DNA from: Lysobacter sp. BMK333-48F3
GTDB taxonomy: Bacteria; Pseudomonadota; Gammaproteobacteria; Xanthomonadales; Xanthomonadaceae
Reading direction: 5' to 3'
Length of the DNA: 64,000 nt
Assembly (NCBI RefSeq): GCF_019733395.1
Contig: NZ_JAIHOO010000001.1
Coordinates: forward strand, 3,782,501-3,846,500
Positions within the stretch are counted from its first letter, which is position 1; each line of letters begins with the position of its first letter. The notes under the pieces are model-generated. The model did no database searches, was not told the DNA's origin, and was given only the letters and a program-made list of their open reading frames with translations. The position numbers were made by a program, and so were the translations under genes. This document shows, piece after piece, positions 17,901 through 27,599 of this stretch.

Positions 17901-19046
17901 ATGCGTCATCTCTCCAATAACCGCCACGGCGGTGCTTCGGCGCGCAGCACGGTGGCCTTCGCCGCCCTGGCCTTGGCCTGCACCCTCGGGCTGGCGGCCT
18001 GCAAGGGCGGCCCCGGCGCCGCCGAGGCTCAGGGCAAGGAAGCCAAGGACAAGGCATCCGAAGCGGTCCCGGTCGAAGTCGCTCAGGCGACCCGGCGGGC
18101 GATCGCGGCCAGCTATACCGGCACCGCGCCGCTGGAAGCGCGCGCCGAGTCGCAGGTGGTCGCCAAGACCTCCGGCGTGGCGCTGTCGGTGATGGTCGAA
18201 GAAGGCCAGCACGTCCAGGCCGGCCAGGTGCTGGTCCGGCTGGACTCGGCCCGCGCCGAGCTGGCGGCGGCCCAGACCAACGCCACCCTGCGCAAGCTCG
18301 AGGCCAACTACGCCCGCTCCAAGCAACTGGCCGAACAGCGCCTGCTCAGCGCCAACGACATCGACCAGCTGCGCTACGACATGGAAAACGCGCGCGCCGC
18401 CAACCGGATGGCCAACCTGGAACTGTCCTACGCCAACGTCCAGGCGCCGATCTCCGGGATCGTCGCGTCGCGTTCGATCAAGACCGGCAACTTCGTCCAG
18501 ATCAACTCGCCGATCATCCGCATCGTCGACACCTCGCGCCTGGAGGCCACGCTCAACGTGCCCGAGCGCGAGCTGGCCACGCTCAAGGCCGGCCTGCCGG
18601 TGCAGATGGCGGTCGACGCCATGCCCGGCAAGGCCTTCGCCGGCACCGTCGACCGGGTCGCGCCGGTGGTCGACTCCGGCAGCGGCACGTTCCGGGTGAT
18701 CTGCAGCTTCGAGGGCGGCGGCGCGCTGCAGCCGGGCATGTTCGGCCGCCTGCGCATCGACTACGACAACCGCGCCGACGCGCTGGTGGTGCCGCGCGCG
18801 GCGCTGCTCGACGACGAAGGCGATCCGGCGGTGTTCGTGGTCCGCGGCAAGAAGGTCGCGCGGGTGCCGATCAAGCTGGGCTACCTCGATGGCGCCTGGG
18901 CCGAGGTCCGCGACGGGGTCAAGCTGGGCGACCAGGTCGTGGTCGCCGGCAAGACCGCGTTGCGCGACGGCACCGAGGTGCAGCTGATCGGGCAGAATCC
19001 GCCGCGTGAAGTCGCCGCGGCGAAGCCGGCCACGCAGAAGCAATAA
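17901..19046 (+). CDS. RND efflux periplasmic adaptor lipoprotein (membrane fusion protein)
   Basis: 381 residues from the ATG at 17901; a TTG 39 bases earlier is in frame but unlikely. A lipoprotein signal (FAALALACTLGLAACKGG) anchors the adaptor to the inner membrane. The biotinyl-lipoyl-like halves are ALSVMVEEGQHVQAGQVLVR and YANVQAPISGIVASRSIKTG, separated by a coiled-coil hairpin (LRKLEANYARSKQLAEQRLL). It links an RND permease to an outer-membrane channel. First gene of an operon with two RND permeases; no outer-membrane channel gene is present, so a TolC-like protein encoded elsewhere must be used. Confidence 0.93.
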   Translation: MRHLSNNRHGGASARSTVAFAALALACTLGLAACKGGPGAAEAQGKEAKDKASEAVPVEVAQATRRAIAASYTGTAPLEARAESQVVAKTSGVALSVMVEEGQHVQAGQVLVRLDSARAELAAAQTNATLRKLEANYARSKQLAEQRLLSANDIDQLRYDMENARAANRMANLELSYANVQAPISGIVASRSIKTGNFVQINSPIIRIVDTSRLEATLNVPERELATLKAGLPVQMAVDAMPGKAFAGTVDRVAPVVDSGSGTFRVICSFEGGGALQPGMFGRLRIDYDNRADALVVPRAALLDDEGDPAVFVVRGKKVARVPIKLGYLDGAWAEVRDGVKLGDQVVVAGKTALRDGTEVQLIGQNPPREVAAAKPATQKQ

Positions 19047-19130
19047 GCGCGCTCCACGCGCGCCATCGCCGACGCCGCGGCCGCCGCGGCGTCGGCCGCA
19101 GACAACACTAAGAGAACGTGGGGACTGACT

Positions 19131-22100
19131 GTGGCTCAGCCTTCGGACACGACGTCCTTCAACCTCGTGGAATTCTCCACGCGCCGCCGGGTCACGGTGG
19201 CGATGGTGACCATCACCTTCCTGCTGTTCGGCGTGATCGCCCTCAACAGCCTCAAGGTCAACCTGCTGCCCGACCTCAGCTACCCGACGCTGACGGTGCG
19301 CACCGAGTACACCGGCGCGGCGCCGACCGAAATCGAAACCCTGGTCACCGAGCCGCTGGAAGAAGCGTTGGGCGTGGTCAAGGGCCTGCGCAAGCTGAAG
19401 TCGGTCTCGCGCACCGGCCAGAGCGACGTGGTGCTCGAGTTCGCCTGGGGCACCGACATGGACCAGGCCAGCCTGGAAGTGCGCGACAAGATGGAGGTCG
19501 TGCAGCTGCCGCTGGAAGTGAAGAAGCCGGTGCTGCTGCGCTTCAACCCTTCGACCGAGCCGATCCTGCGCATCGCCCTGTCCAACAAGGGCGCGGCCGC
19601 CGACGACACCGACGCGATCCGGCGCCTGACCGAGCTGCGCCGCTACGCCGACGACGATCTGAAGAAGAAGCTCGAACCGGTCGATGGCGTCGCCGCGGTC
19701 AAGGTCGGCGGCGGCCTGGAGGACGAGATCCAGGTCGACATCGACCAGCAGAAGATCGCCCAGCTCAACCTGCCGATCGACAACATCATCCAGCGCCTGC
19801 AGCAGGAGAACATCAACATCTCCGGCGGCAGCCTGCAGGAGGGCAGCCAGCGCTACCTGGTGCGCACGGTCAACCAGTTCGCGACCGTGCCGGAAATCCG
19901 CGAGATGCTGGTCACCACCCAGCAGGCCGGCGGCAACGCCGCCGCCGACGCGGCCGCCGAGATGGCCCGGGTCGCCGCCGCATCCGGCTCGGCCGACGCG
20001 ATGGCCGCCGCGGCCTCGGTGCAGAGCGCCAACGACGGCTCGCAGAGCACCCCGGCCGGCGGCAAGCCGGTGCGGCTCAAGGACATCGCCGAGGTCCGCC
20101 AGGGCTACAAGGAACGCGAGGCGATCATCCGCCTGGCCGGCAAGGAAGCGGTCGAGCTGGCGATCTACAAGGAAGGCGACGCCAACACCGTCGCCACCGC
20201 CGACGCCATCCAGGCGCGGCTGGAGGCGATCAAGTCGCAGATTCCAGCCGACGTCGAGCTGACCACCATCGACGACCAGTCGCAGTTCATCCGCCACGCC
20301 ATCGCCGACGTCAAGAAGGACGCGGTGATCGGCGGCCTGCTGGCGATCCTGATCATCTTCCTGTTCCTGCGCGACGGCTGGAGCACGTTCGTGATCAGCC
20401 TGTCGCTGCCGGTCTCGATCGTCACCACCTTCTTCTTCATGGGCCAGCTCGACCTGAGCCTCAACGTGATGTCGCTGGGCGGCCTGGCCTTGGCCACCGG
20501 CCTGGTGGTGGACGACTCGATCGTGGTGCTGGAGTCGATCGCCAAGGCGCGCGAACGCGGACTGGGCATCCTCGAGGCGGCGATCCAGGGCACCCGCGAA
20601 GTCAGCATGGCGGTGATGGCCTCGACCCTGACCACGGTAGCGGTGTTCCTGCCGCTGGTGTTCGTCGAAGGCATCGCCGGCCAGCTGTTCCGCGACCAGG
20701 CCCTGACCGTGGCGCTGGCGATCGCGATCTCGCTGGTCGTGTCGATGACCCTGATCCCGATGCTCAGCGCGCTCAAGGGCCGGCCGCCGATGGCGTTCCC
20801 GGACGAGGAAGGCCACCCGCGCTGGCAGCCGACTTCGCGCCTGCAGAAGCCGCTGGCCGCGGTCGGCCACGGCGCCGGTACCGGCGTGCGCGGCGCGGTG
20901 TTCGGCCTGAGCTGGCTGGTGGTGAAGTTCTGGCGCGGCCTGGCCGCGGTGGTCGGTCCGGTGATGCGCAAGGCCAGCGACCTGGCGATGGCGCCCTACG
21001 GCCGCGCCGAGAGCGCCTACCTGAAGCTGCTGCCGGCGGCGATGCGCCGGCCGGCCCTGGTGCTGGTCCTGGCCGGCGCGGCCTTCGTCGCGACCATGGC
21101 CACGGTGCCGCTGCTCGGCGCCGACCTGATCCCGCAGCTGGCCCAGGACCGCTTCGAGATGACGGTCAAGCTGCCGCCGGGCACGCCGCTGCGCGAGACC
21201 GACAAGCTGGTGCGCGAGCTGCAGCTCAAGCACGACAAGGACCCCGGCATCCGCGCGCTGTTCGGCGTCAGCGGCAGCGGCACGCGCCTGGACGCCAATC
21301 CCACCGAGAGCGGCGAGAACATCGGCAAGCTCACCGTGGTGATGGCCGACGGCGGCAGCAAGGAGGTCGAGGCGGCCGAAACCGAGCGCCTGCGCGAGAC
21401 CATGGCCGTCCATCCGGCGGCCCAGGTCGGCTTCGCCCGACCGCAGTTGTTCAGCTTCTCCACGCCGCTGGAAATCGAGTTGCGCGGCCAGGACCTGGAG
21501 ACCATCCAGCGCGCCGGCCAGCGCATGGCCGCGATGCTGCGCGCCAACCCGCACTACGCCGACGTCAAGTCGACGGTGGAGCAGGGCTTCCCCGAGATCC
21601 AGATCCGCTTCGACCAGGACCGCGCCGGCGCGCTCGGCCTGACCACGCGCCAGATCGCCGACGCGGTGGTCAAGAAGGTGCGCGGCGAAGTCGCCACCCG
21701 CTACAGCTTCCGGGACCGCAAGATCGACGTGCTGGTGCGGGCGCGCGAGTCCGATCGCGCCTCGCTGGAAAGCATCCGCCGCCTGATCGTCAATCCGGGC
21801 AGCAGCCGGCCGGTGACCCTGAACTCGGTCGCCGAGGTGGTCTCGACCACCGGCCCGAGCGAAATCCACCGCGCCGACCAGGTGCGGGTGGCGATCGTCT
21901 CGGCCAACCTGCGCGACATCGACCTGGGCGGCGCGATCGACGAGGTCCGGCAGATGGTCGCCGAGCAGCCGCTCGGCCCCGAGATCGGCATGCACATCGG
22001 CGGCCAGGGCGAGGAACTGCAGCAGTCGATCAACTCGCTGCTGTTCGCCTTCGGCCTGGCGATCTTCCTGGTCTATCTGGTGATGGCCTCGCAGTTCGAA

Positions 22101-22658
22101 TCGCTGCTGCACCCGTTCGTGATCCTGTTCACCATTCCGCTGGCCCTGGTCGGCGCGGTGCTGGCCCTGGTCCTGACCCGCTCGCCGGTGTCGGTGGTGG
22201 TGTTCATCGGCCTGATCCTGCTGGTCGGCCTGGTGGTGAAGAACGCGATCATCCTGATCGACAAGGTCAACCAGCTGCGCGAGGAAGGCGTGGCCAAGCG
22301 CGAGGCGCTGATCGAGGGCGCGCGTTCGCGCCTGCGCCCGATCGTGATGACCACCACCTGCACCCTGTTCGGCTTCCTGCCGCTGGCGATCGCCACCGGC
22401 GAGGGCGCCGAGGTGCGCGCGCCGATGGCGATCACGGTGATCGGCGGCCTGCTGGTGTCGACCCTGCTGACCCTGGTGGTGATCCCGGTGGTGTACGACC
22501 TGCTCGACCGCCGCTCCGACGAGCACTACCGCGAACGCGCGCGTCGCGCGCGCCGCGACGCCAACGCGGTGGCCGAGCACATCCACGAAGAGCAGGAACC
22601 GCTGACCGACGCGGACCTGCACCACCCGCCGCACGGCCACCAGCCGGGCCAGGCCTGA
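19131..22658 (+). CDS. RND multidrug efflux permease, enlarged (HAE1-like)
   Basis: 1175 residues from a GTG start, longer than the usual 1030-1050. Twelve membrane segments and two periplasmic loops fit the AcrB family. The proton-relay residues are present: D461-D462 in GLVVDDSIVVLE (TM4) and K1037 in VGLVVKNAIILID (TM10). Two insertions explain the extra length: an Ala-rich segment at about residues 262-312 in the first periplasmic loop, and about 70 residues (557-626) between TM6 and TM7 with a possible amphipathic helix. The gene is followed after 12 bp by a second, different RND gene, as in mdtBC. Substrate unknown. Confidence 0.92.
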   Translation: MAQPSDTTSFNLVEFSTRRRVTVAMVTITFLLFGVIALNSLKVNLLPDLSYPTLTVRTEYTGAAPTEIETLVTEPLEEALGVVKGLRKLKSVSRTGQSDVVLEFAWGTDMDQASLEVRDKMEVVQLPLEVKKPVLLRFNPSTEPILRIALSNKGAAADDTDAIRRLTELRRYADDDLKKKLEPVDGVAAVKVGGGLEDEIQVDIDQQKIAQLNLPIDNIIQRLQQENINISGGSLQEGSQRYLVRTVNQFATVPEIREMLVTTQQAGGNAAADAAAEMARVAAASGSADAMAAAASVQSANDGSQSTPAGGKPVRLKDIAEVRQGYKEREAIIRLAGKEAVELAIYKEGDANTVATADAIQARLEAIKSQIPADVELTTIDDQSQFIRHAIADVKKDAVIGGLLAILIIFLFLRDGWSTFVISLSLPVSIVTTFFFMGQLDLSLNVMSLGGLALATGLVVDDSIVVLESIAKARERGLGILEAAIQGTREVSMAVMASTLTTVAVFLPLVFVEGIAGQLFRDQALTVALAIAISLVVSMTLIPMLSALKGRPPMAFPDEEGHPRWQPTSRLQKPLAAVGHGAGTGVRGAVFGLSWLVVKFWRGLAAVVGPVMRKASDLAMAPYGRAESAYLKLLPAAMRRPALVLVLAGAAFVATMATVPLLGADLIPQLAQDRFEMTVKLPPGTPLRETDKLVRELQLKHDKDPGIRALFGVSGSGTRLDANPTESGENIGKLTVVMADGGSKEVEAAETERLRETMAVHPAAQVGFARPQLFSFSTPLEIELRGQDLETIQRAGQRMAAMLRANPHYADVKSTVEQGFPEIQIRFDQDRAGALGLTTRQIADAVVKKVRGEVATRYSFRDRKIDVLVRARESDRASLESIRRLIVNPGSSRPVTLNSVAEVVSTTGPSEIHRADQVRVAIVSANLRDIDLGGAIDEVRQMVAEQPLGPEIGMHIGGQGEELQQSINSLLFAFGLAIFLVYLVMASQFESLLHPFVILFTIPLALVGAVLALVLTRSPVSVVVFIGLILLVGLVVKNAIILIDKVNQLREEGVAKREALIEGARSRLRPIVMTTTCTLFGFLPLAIATGEGAEVRAPMAITVIGGLLVSTLLTLVVIPVVYDLLDRRSDEHYRERARRARRDANAVAEHIHEEQEPLTDADLHHPPHGHQPGQA

Positions 22659-22670
22659 GGAGCGTCCAGG

Positions 22671-25600
22671 ATGAGCGTTGCTGAGTTCAGCATCCGGCGC
22701 CCGGTCACGATCATCATGGCCTTCGTGTCGATGTTCGTGATCGGCCTGATCGCAGCGGTGCGCTTGCCGCTGGAGGCCTTCCCGTCGATCTCGTTCCCGT
22801 TCCTGGTGGTGCAGATGCCGTACGCCGGCTCGACCCCGGAAGAGGTCGAGCGCACCCTGCTGCGGCCGACCGAAGACGCGCTGTCGACCATGACCGGGAT
22901 CAAGCGCATGCAGGGCGAGGCGCGCGCGGACAACGCCAGCGTGGTGATCGAATTCGCCGACTGGGACCGCGACGTCGCCATCGCGGCCTCGGAGGCGCGA
23001 GAGCGCATCGACGCGATCCGCAGCGACCTGCCGGACGACCTGCAGCGCTACTTCGTGCTCAAGTTCTCCACCACCGACCAGCCGTTCCTGCGCGTCCGGC
23101 TGGCCAGCGACCACGACCTGTCCGGTTCCTACGAGCTGATCGACCGCGAATTCAAGCGCCGCATCGAGCGCCTGCCGGGCGTGGCCAAGGTCGAGATTTC
23201 CGGGGTGTCGCCGAACGAGGTCGAGATCGCGATCGCGCCCGACCGCTTGACCGCGCACAACATCAGTCTCAACGAGCTGACCACGCGCCTGCAGACGGTC
23301 AATTTCTCGGTGTCGGCCGGCGAAATCGAGGACGGCGGCCGGCGCCTGCGGGTGCAGCCGATCGGCGAGATCACCGACCTGCAGCAGCTGCGCGACCTGG
23401 TCATCGGCACCAACGGCACCCGCCTGGGCGACATCGCCGAGGTCCGCTACAAGCCCAAGCGCATGGCCTACGGCCGACGCCTGGACGGCCGTCCGGCGGT
23501 GGGCCTGGACATCTTCAAGGACCGCAACGCCAACCTGGTCGAGGTCTCGCGCCTGGCCCTGGCCGAGGTCGAGAAGGTCAAGTCCGAGTCGGCGCTGCGC
23601 GGGGTCCAGTTCAAGATCATCTCCAACGAGGGCGAGGAGGTGACCAGCTCGCTGCTGGAACTGGCCGAGGCCGGCGCGGTCGGCCTGGTGCTGTCGATGG
23701 CAGTGCTGTTCTTCTTCCTGCGCCATTGGCCGTCGACGCTGATGGTGACCCTGGCGATCCCGATCTGCTTCGTGATCACCCTGGGCTTCATGTACTTCGT
23801 CGGCGTGACCCTCAACATCCTGACCATGATGGGCCTGCTGCTGGCGGTCGGCATGCTGGTCGACAACGCCGTGGTGGTGGTCGAGAGCATCTACCAGGAA
23901 CGCGAGAAGATGCCGGACCAGCCGCGGCTGGCCTCGGTGATCGGCACCCGCCACGTCGCCATCGCCCTGTCGGCGGGCACCCTGTGCCACTGCATCGTGT
24001 TCGTGCCGAACCTGTTCGGCGAGACCAACCAGATCAAGATCTTCATGTCGCAGCTGGCGATCACGATCTCGGTCTCGCTGCTGGCCTCGTGGCTGGTCGC
24101 GGTCAGCCTGATCCCGATGATCTCGGCGCGGCTGAAGACCCCGCCGACGATCAACCGCAGCACCGGCCTGATCCCCTACCTGCAGCGCAACTACGCCGCG
24201 CTGCTGCGCTGGACCCTGGAGCACCGCGGCTGGAGCGTACTCGGCATCCTGCTGATCATCGCCATCAGCATCCTGCCGATGACCCAGACCAAGTTCGACA
24301 TGTTCGGCGGCGAAGGCGGCGACAGCGCCAACATCTACTACCAGTGGAAGGGCAGCTACACCAAGGAACAGATGTCGGACGAGGTCAAGCGGGTCGAGGA
24401 CTACCTCGACGCCAACCGCAAGAAGTTCCACATCACCCAGGTGTACTCGTATTACAGCGAGGACGGCGACGCCAGCACGGTCATCACCTTCGACAAGGAG
24501 CTGGTCAAGAAGACCAAGCCGATCACCGACCAGATCAGCAAGGGCCTGCCGAAGTCGGCGCGCGCCGGCATCGGCGTCGGCTTCGACGAAGACCAGGGCC
24601 AGCAGAACCAGGTCCAGGTGCAGTTGGTCGGCGATTCCAGCGCCATGCTCGAGCAGCTCGGCCAGGACATCGTGCCGATCCTGGCCCGCAGCCCGCGCTT
24701 CCGCGACGTGCGCATCGACGCCGGCGACCGCAACAACGAACTGCGCATCCGGGTCGACCGAGAGCGTGCCGCCGCGTTCGGCTTCAGCGCCGACGAGGTG
24801 TCCAAGTTCGTCGGCCTGGCCTTGCGCGGCGCGACCCTGCGCGAGTTCCGCCGCGGCGACACCGAGGTCCAGGTGTGGGCGCGCTTCGCCGGCGCCGACC
24901 AGTTCAACACCGCCGAGATCGCCTCGTTCACCGTGCGCGCGCCGGACGGCCGAACCGTGCCGCTGCTGAGCATGGTCCAGGTCGAGGTGCGCCCGTCGGC
25001 GACCCAGATCAACCGGGTCAACCGCCAGACCACCCTGACCATCAAGTCCAACCTCGGCGACAAGGTCACCGTGCCGGAGGCGCGCAAGGAGATGGAGGCG
25101 ATCCTCAAGCGGATCGCGTTCCCGCCGGGCTACAGCTATTCCTTCGACGGCAGCGCGTTCCAGCGCGACGACGAGGCCAACCAGCAGATGCTGTTCAACC
25201 TGCTGATCGCCCTGATCATGATCTACGTGGTGATGGCGGCGGTGTTCGAGTCGCTGCTGTTCCCCTCGGCGATCATGAGCGGCGTGCTGTTCTCGGTGTT
25301 CGGCGTGTTCTGGCTGTTCTGGATCACCGGCACCACCTTCGGGATCATGTCCTTCATCGGCGTGCTGGTGCTGATGGGCGTGGTGGTCAACAACGGCATC
25401 GTCATGATCGAGCACATCAACAACCTGCGCCGGCGCGGCCTGTCGCGTACCGAAGCGCTGGTCGAAGGCAGCCGCGAGCGGCTGCGCCCGATCCTGATGA
25501 CCATGGGTACGGCGATCCTGGCGATGGTGCCGATCGCGCTGTCGACCAAGACCAGCGGCGACATGCCGCCGTACTACCCGATGGCGCGCGCGATCGCCGG

Positions 25601-25760
25601 CGGCCTGGCGTTCTCGACCGTGGTCAGCCTGCTGTTCCTGCCGACCATCTACGCCATCCTCGACGACCTGCGCGGCGGCACCGCCAAGCTGGTGCGGCGC
25701 GCGCGCGGCCTGCCGGCGCACGACGCGGGCGCGGCGGAACCGGCGGCGCAGCACGCCTGA
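22671..25760 (+). CDS. Second RND efflux permease of the operon
   Basis: 1029 residues, normal family length; GAGGAGCG precedes the ATG. The start MSVAEFSIRRPVTIIMAFVS and twelve predicted membrane segments place it in the RND family. It differs from its partner at the proton-relay positions: TM4 reads GMLVDNAVVVVES (D398-N399 in place of Asp-Asp) and TM10 reads GVVVNNGIVMIE (N907 where AcrB has Lys940). Such variants exist in other RND subgroups, but beside a canonical partner this suggests a mixed trimer in which the two subunits divide labour, as described for MdtBC. Last gene of the adaptor-permease-permease operon. Confidence 0.92.
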   Translation: MSVAEFSIRRPVTIIMAFVSMFVIGLIAAVRLPLEAFPSISFPFLVVQMPYAGSTPEEVERTLLRPTEDALSTMTGIKRMQGEARADNASVVIEFADWDRDVAIAASEARERIDAIRSDLPDDLQRYFVLKFSTTDQPFLRVRLASDHDLSGSYELIDREFKRRIERLPGVAKVEISGVSPNEVEIAIAPDRLTAHNISLNELTTRLQTVNFSVSAGEIEDGGRRLRVQPIGEITDLQQLRDLVIGTNGTRLGDIAEVRYKPKRMAYGRRLDGRPAVGLDIFKDRNANLVEVSRLALAEVEKVKSESALRGVQFKIISNEGEEVTSSLLELAEAGAVGLVLSMAVLFFFLRHWPSTLMVTLAIPICFVITLGFMYFVGVTLNILTMMGLLLAVGMLVDNAVVVVESIYQEREKMPDQPRLASVIGTRHVAIALSAGTLCHCIVFVPNLFGETNQIKIFMSQLAITISVSLLASWLVAVSLIPMISARLKTPPTINRSTGLIPYLQRNYAALLRWTLEHRGWSVLGILLIIAISILPMTQTKFDMFGGEGGDSANIYYQWKGSYTKEQMSDEVKRVEDYLDANRKKFHITQVYSYYSEDGDASTVITFDKELVKKTKPITDQISKGLPKSARAGIGVGFDEDQGQQNQVQVQLVGDSSAMLEQLGQDIVPILARSPRFRDVRIDAGDRNNELRIRVDRERAAAFGFSADEVSKFVGLALRGATLREFRRGDTEVQVWARFAGADQFNTAEIASFTVRAPDGRTVPLLSMVQVEVRPSATQINRVNRQTTLTIKSNLGDKVTVPEARKEMEAILKRIAFPPGYSYSFDGSAFQRDDEANQQMLFNLLIALIMIYVVMAAVFESLLFPSAIMSGVLFSVFGVFWLFWITGTTFGIMSFIGVLVLMGVVVNNGIVMIEHINNLRRRGLSRTEALVEGSRERLRPILMTMGTAILAMVPIALSTKTSGDMPPYYPMARAIAGGLAFSTVVSLLFLPTIYAILDDLRGGTAKLVRRARGLPAHDAGAAEPAAQHA

Positions 25761-25937
25761 GCGCGCGCTGACGCCGCCGCGGCTGGCCGGTCCGTGCCCT
25801 GGCGCACGTTCCGGTTCCGGCGCGGATCACGCGTCCCGGCGCGGGCGCCGCGCCGGCGCCCGCGGCGACCGCCCCGGGCACGCGTCCGCGCGCGATTCGT
25901 GGCAGGCTAGGCGCATTCCGCCGCCGCCGGCACGCGC

Positions 25938-27596
25938 ATGTACCTGGATCATTACGGGCTCAAGGAACCGCCGTTCTCGATCACGCCCGACCCGCGCTTC
26001 GTGTTCCTCAGCGAACGCCACCGGGACGCGCTGGCGCACCTGCTGTTCGGCGTCGGCCAGGGCGGCGGCGGCGGCTTCGTCCTGCTGACCGGCGAGGTCG
26101 GCACCGGCAAGACCACCCTGTGCCGCCTGCTGCTGGAGCAATTGCCCGACAACGCCCGCGCCGCGCTGGTGCTGAACCCGCGCCTGAGTCCGGTCGAACT
26201 GCTGGAGACCATCGGCGAAGAACTGCGCCTGGACCTGGCCGGCCGCCGCGGCAGCGTCAAGGCGCTGGTCGACGCGCTCAACGCCTATCTGCTCGACGCC
26301 TACGCGCGCGGGCTGCGCGTGGTGCTGATCGTCGACGAAGCGCAGAACCTGTCGCGCGACGCGCTGGAGCAGGTGCGCCTGCTGACCAACCTGGAAACCG
26401 ATACCCAGAAGCTGCTGCAGATCGTGCTGATCGGCCAGCCCGAGTTGCGCGACATGCTGGCGCGGCCGGACATGCGCCAGCTGTCGCAGCGCATCACCGC
26501 GCGCTTCCACCTGACCCCGCTCGACGTGCTGGAGACGGCGGCGCTGTTGCGCCATCGCTATCGCGTCGCCGGCGGCCAGCGGCTGCCGTTCACCGCCGCG
26601 GCGGTCAAACGCATCCACGCCCATTCCGGCGGCGTGCCGCGCCTGATCAACGTGATCTCCGAACGCGCCTTGCTCGGCGGCTACGCCCGCGACGACGCGA
26701 CGATCGGCGAGTCGCTGGTCGACCAGGCCGCGCAGGAAGCCCTGGCGCCGGTCGCGCGCCGCCGCCGTTACGCGCGCATCGCCGCGGTCGCGGCGGTGCT
26801 CGCCGGCGTGGTCGCGGCCGCGGCCTGGTGGTGGCGGCCGATCGAGACCGCCGCCACCGCGACCGCGGCGACGCCGCAGGCGCGCGCCGGCCACGGCCGC
26901 GGTGCGGCCAAGCCGGTTGCGCCGGCTCGCGCCGCAGCCCCGGTTGCCGCGGCGGCGAAACCCCAGGCCAAGGCCGAAACCCGCGTCGAAGCGGCCGCGA
27001 TACCGCGCCTGGACGCGGCGGCCGCGACGCGCCGGGTGGGCGAGGCCGCCGCCGAGCCGGTGGCGGCCTGGCAGCGCCTGCTCGGCCTGTGGCAGCTGCC
27101 GGCCGATGCGGCTGCGGCCGAAACCGCGTCGGCCTGCGCGCGCAGCGTCGCGCCGGGGCTGTACTGCCTGCGCGGCTACGCTCGCCTGGACGCGCTGGCC
27201 GCGCTGGGCCGGCCGGTGCTGCTGCGCTTGAACGCCGACGGCCGCAGCGCCTGGGCGCTGTTGCGCGGCGTCGATGCGGTCGACGCGCGGCTGTGGCTGC
27301 ACGGCGGCGAGGCCGATCTCGACCGGATCGCCCTGCAGCGCCTGTGGAACGGCGAATACGCCGCCTTGTGGCGCGGTCCGGACGGTTTGAGCACGCCCTT
27401 GCCCAAGCCCCTGCAGGGCGCGCCGCAGCAGTGGTTGGACGCGCGCCTCGGGGTCGAAGCGGCGGACGCGGAAGATGTGCGCCGGTTCCAGGCCGCGCGC
27501 GGCCTGCGCAGCGACGGCGTGATCGGCCCGGAAACCCTGTTCGCGCTGTCGGCGGCGGATAGCGCCGGGCCGCGCCTGCAACGGGTACTGGAGTAG
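25938..27596 (+). CDS. ExeA/GspA-type AAA ATPase with peptidoglycan-binding C-terminus
   Basis: 552 residues. The N-terminal cytoplasmic ATPase starts with the ExeA signature YLDHYGLKEPPFSITPDPRF and has Walker A GEVGTGKTT (about residues 53-61) and Walker B VVLIVDEAQN. One membrane helix (IAAVAAVLAGVVAAAAWWW, about 280-298) leads to a periplasmic Ala-rich spacer and a C-terminal peptidoglycan-binding motif (VRRFQAARGLRSDGVIGPET). In Aeromonas, ExeA with ExeB uses ATP to help insert the type II secretin through peptidoglycan. The gene 3 bp downstream encodes the GspB/ExeB partner, which supports this. No other gsp/xps genes are in the window. Confidence 0.88.
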   Translation: MYLDHYGLKEPPFSITPDPRFVFLSERHRDALAHLLFGVGQGGGGGFVLLTGEVGTGKTTLCRLLLEQLPDNARAALVLNPRLSPVELLETIGEELRLDLAGRRGSVKALVDALNAYLLDAYARGLRVVLIVDEAQNLSRDALEQVRLLTNLETDTQKLLQIVLIGQPELRDMLARPDMRQLSQRITARFHLTPLDVLETAALLRHRYRVAGGQRLPFTAAAVKRIHAHSGGVPRLINVISERALLGGYARDDATIGESLVDQAAQEALAPVARRRRYARIAAVAAVLAGVVAAAAWWWRPIETAATATAATPQARAGHGRGAAKPVAPARAAAPVAAAAKPQAKAETRVEAAAIPRLDAAAATRRVGEAAAEPVAAWQRLLGLWQLPADAAAAETASACARSVAPGLYCLRGYARLDALAALGRPVLLRLNADGRSAWALLRGVDAVDARLWLHGGEADLDRIALQRLWNGEYAALWRGPDGLSTPLPKPLQGAPQQWLDARLGVEAADAEDVRRFQAARGLRSDGVIGPETLFALSAADSAGPRLQRVLE

Positions 27597-27599
27597 ACG

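Noticed and set aside
17775-25754. Open frame of 2659 codons on the minus strand across the efflux operon
   Set aside because: It is antisense to three well-supported genes and its His/Gln/Arg/Asp-rich translation is the usual shadow of GC-rich coding DNA.
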